Shown here in pieces: positions 31,701 to 35,082 of a stretch of 35,082 nt of DNA (the first letter of the stretch is position 1; each line of letters begins with the position of its first letter). Under the pieces are notes generated by a model, which did no database searches, was not told where the DNA came from, and saw only the letters and a program-made list of their open reading frames with translations. The DNA is taken from assembly GCA_009746045.1 (NCBI GenBank), contig RPFO01000660.1:1-35082 (forward strand). Reading direction: 5' to 3'. A program made the translations under genes and the position numbers. The stretch is from Mesostigma viride. Lineage: Eukaryota; Streptophyta; Mesostigmatophyceae; Mesostigmatales; Mesostigmataceae.

Positions 31701-34700
31701 GGTATTTATGCATGCCAGCACCCCCCCGGTATTTATGCATGCCAGCACCCCCTCTAGGTATTTATGCATGCCAGCACCCCCCCCTAGGTATTTATGCATG
31801 CCAGCACCCCCCCTAGGTATTTATGCATGCCAGCACCCCCCCCTAGGTATTTATGCATGCCAGCACGCCCCCCTAGGTATTTATGCATGCCAGCACCCCC
31901 CTAGGTATTTATGCATGCCAGCACCCCCCCTAGGTATTTATGCATGCCAGCACCCCCCCTAGGTATTTATGCATGCCAGCACCCCCCCTAGGTATTTATG
32001 CATGCCAGCACCCCCCTAGGTATTTATGCATGCCAGCACCCCCCTAGGTATTTATTCATGCCAGCATCCCCCCTCGGTATTTATGCATGCCAGCACCCCC
32101 TCGGTATTTATGCATGCCAGCACCCCCCTAGGTATTTTATGCATGCCAGCACCCCCCACATGTATTTATGCATGCCAGCACCCCCCTAGGTATTTATGCA
32201 TGCCAGCACCCCCCCTAGGTATTTATGCATGACAGCACCCCCCTAGGTATTTATGCATGCCAGCCCCCCCCTAGGTATTTATGCATGCCAGCACCCCCCT
32301 AGGTATTTATGCATGCCAGCCCCCCCCTAGGTATTTATGCATGCCAGCACCCCCCCTAGGTATTTATGCATGCCAGCACCCCCCACATGTTTTTATGCAT
32401 GCCAGCACCCCCCCTAGGTATTTATGCATGCCAGCACCCCCCTCGGTATTTATGCATGCCAGCACCCCCTCTAGGTATTTATGCATGCCAGCACCCCCCC
32501 CTAGGTATTTATGCATGCCAGCACCCCCCCTAGGTATTTATGCATGCCAGCACCCCCCCTAGGTATTTATGCATGCCAGCACCCCCCTAGGTATTTATGC
32601 ATGCCAGCACCCCCCCTAGGTATTTATGCATGCCAGCACCCCCCCTAGGTATTTATGCATGCCAGCACCCCCTAGGTATTTATGCATGCCAGCACCCCCC
32701 CTAGGTATTTATGCATGCCAGCACCCCCTAGGTATTTATGCATGCCAGCACCCCCCCCTAGGTATTTATTCATGCCAGCCATCCCCCCCGGTATTTATGC
32801 ATGCCAGCACCCCCCTCGGTATTTATGCATGCCAGCACCCCCCTAGGTATTTATGCATGCCAGCACCCCCCACATGTATTTATGCATGCCAGCACCCCCC
32901 CTAGGTATTTATGCATGCCAGCACCCCCCCTAGGTATTTATGCATGCCAGCACCCCCCTAGGTATTTATGCATGCCAGCCCCCCCCCTAGGTATTTATGC
33001 ATGCCAGCCCCCCCTAGGTATTTATGCATGCCAGCCCCCCCCCCTAGGTATTTATGCATGCCAGCACCCCCCCGACGTATTTATGCTTGCCAGCACCCCC
33101 CTAGGTATTTATGCATGCCAGCACCCCCCCTAGGTATTTATGCATGCCAGCACCCCCCTAGGTATTTATGCATGTCAGCACCCCCCCCTAGGTATTTATG
33201 CATGCCAGCACCCCCTCTAGGTATTTATGCATGCCAGCACCCCCCCCTAGGTTATTTATGCATGCCAGCACCCCCCTAGGTATTTATGCATGCCAGCACC
33301 CCCCCTAGGTATTTATGCATGCCAGCACCCCCCTAGGTATTTATGCATGCCAGCACCCCCCCTAGGTATTTATGCATGCCAGCACCCCCCTAGGTATTTA
33401 TGCATGCCAGCACCCCCCTAGGTATTTATGCATGCCAGCACCCCCTAGGTATTTATGCATGCCAGCACCCCCCCCTAGGTATTTATTCATGCCAGCATCC
33501 CCCTCGGTATTTATGCATGCCAGCACCCCCCTCGGTATTTATGCATGCCAGCACCCCCCCCTAGGTATTTATGCATGCCAGCACCCCACATGTATTTATG
33601 CATGCCAGCACCCCCCCTAGGTATTTATGCATGCCAGCACCCCCCCTAGGTATTTATGCATGCCAGCACCCCCCTAGGTATTTATGCATGCCAGCCCCCC
33701 CCCCTAGGTATTTATGCATGCCAGCACCCCCCTAGGTATTTATGCATGCCAGCCCCCCCCCTAGTATTTATGCATGCCAGCACCCCCCCGACGTATTTAT
33801 GCATGCCAGCACCCCCCCCTAGGTATTTATGCATGCCAGCACCCCCCCTAGGTATTTATGCATGCCAGCACCCCCCTAGGTATTTATTCATGCAGCATCC
33901 CCCCCTCGGTATTTTATGCATGCCAGCACCCCCCTCGGTATTTATGCATGCCAGCACCCCCCCTAGGTATTTATGCATGCCAGCACCCCCCCTAGGTATT
34001 TATGCATGCCAGCACCCCCCTAGGTATTTATGCATGCCAGCACCCCCCTAGGTATTTATGCATGCCAGCACCCCCACATGTTTTTATGCATGCCAGCATC
34101 CCCCCGGTATTTATGCATGCCAGCACCCCCCTCGGTATTTATGCATGCCAGCACCCCCCTAGGTATTTATGCATGCCAGCACCCCCACATGTATTTATGC
34201 ATGCCAGCACCCCCCCTAGGTATTTATGCATGCCAGCACCCCCCCCTCGGTATTTATGCATGCCAGCACCCCCTCTAGGTATTTATGCATGCCAGCCCCC
34301 CCCCCTAGGTATTTATGCATGCCAGCACCCCACCCGACGTATTTATGCTTGCCAGCACCCCCCCTAGGTATTTATGCATGCCAGCACCCCCCCTAGGTAT
34401 TTATGCATGCCAGCACCCCCCTAGGTATTTATGCTGCCAGCACCCCCCCCCTAGGTATTTATGCATGCCAGCACCCCCTCTAGGTATTTATGCATGCCAG
34501 CACCCCCCCTAGGTATTTATGGCATGCCAGCACCCCCCCTAGTATTTATGCATGCCAGCACCCCCCTAGGTATTTATGCATGCAGCACCCCCCTAGGTAT
34601 TTATGCATGCCAGCACCCCCTAGGTATTTATGCATGCCAGCACCCCCCCTAGGTATTTATGCATGCCAGCACCCCCTCTAGGTATTATGCATGCCAGCAC

Positions 34701-35082
34701 CCCCCCTAGGTATTTATGCATGCCAGCACCCCCCTAGGTATTTATGCATGCCAGCACCCCCCCTAGGTATTTATGCATGCCAGCACCCCCCTAGGTATTT
34801 ATGCATGCCAGCACCCCCCCTAGGTATTTAATGCATGCCAGCACCCCCCTAGTATTTATGCATGCCAGCACCCCCCTAGGTATTTATGCATGCCAGCACC
34901 CCCCTAGGTATTTATGCATGCCAGCACCCCCACATGTATTTATGCATGCCAGCACCCCCCTAGGTATTTATGCATGCAGCACCCCCCTCGGTATTTATGC
35001 ATGCCAGCACCCTCTAGGTATTTATGCATGCCAGCACCCCCCCTAGGTATTTATGCATGCCAGCACCCCCCCTAGGTATTTA
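28733..35082. repeat. 6.3-kb satellite array, about 29-bp unit, roughly 220 copies, runs off window
   Basis: The unit is TAGGTATTTATGCATGCCAG followed by CA and 4-9 C. Length varies mainly in the C run. Variants replace TAGG with TCGG, ACATG or GACG, or give TTATTCATGCCAGCATCC or ATGCTTGCCAGC. These recur in similar local orders (e.g. near 29007, 31018, 31562, 32052, 32767, 33484), which suggests blocks of units duplicated together. Short MHASTP- or CMPAPP-type open frames are by-products. No gene is seen. Confidence 0.97.

Noticed and set aside
28831-35046. Many 60-140-codon frames encoding MHASTP- or CMPAPP-type repeats
   Set aside because: By-products of the 29-bp satellite. They are broken wherever the C run changes length.

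Overview
This is a repeat-dominated stretch of a eukaryotic nuclear genome. Signs of this are clean GT-AG introns in one multi-exon gene, very long satellite arrays, telomere-like interstitial motifs and a truncated organellar-type tRNA-Ser copy. The TTTAGGG-like motif (about 21810-21841) and the chloroplast-type tRNA-Ser remnant (3204-3272) fit a green-lineage organism, perhaps a streptophyte alga. That is an inference and other plastid-bearing lineages are possible. There is no bacterial gene organisation.

Layout: 1-3100 is low-copy DNA with a possible exon remnant at the left edge, small tandem duplications and the first copies of a 14-bp palindrome, CCAACGGCCGTTGG. A telomere-like (CCCTACA)n patch lies at 3113-3168 and a broken tRNA-Ser at 3204-3272. 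A GT/GTGTGC microsatellite (3380-3530) leads into a minisatellite of about 16.4 kb with a 40-bp unit (3530-19897), which contains a 1906-bp tandem duplication. After an AT-rich spacer the base composition flips to a CA-rich, poly-C-bearing higher-order repeat (20014-21795), closed by a TTTAGGG-like patch. A minus-strand gene follows (25310-22162, three exons seen) with features of an RNase H-like (DDE/D) transposase of a family I cannot name. Its introns are filled with copies of the palindrome, and an array of ten 62-bp palindrome units lies just upstream. From 26060 to 27420 there is low-copy DNA with a tRNA-like B box and a cluster of GGCGCC hairpins. From 27423 four head-to-tail copies of a repeat of roughly 300 bp each carry a larger number of one short motif, and the last copy becomes a 6.3-kb array of about 29-bp units running off the window.

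The most unusual elements are (a) the palindrome family with TTTC...GAAA flanks. It has 20 exact copies, two near copies and two interrupted copies. It lies in introns and spacers of the transposase-like gene but never in its exons, and it repeatedly sits at tandem-duplication junctions; (b) the stepwise growth of one motif into a satellite array across four successive repeat copies; and (c) a GT/CA satellite block bounded by outward-facing telomere-like motifs.

The very long open frames inside the satellites are by-products of repeats lacking stop codons, and I do not call them genes.
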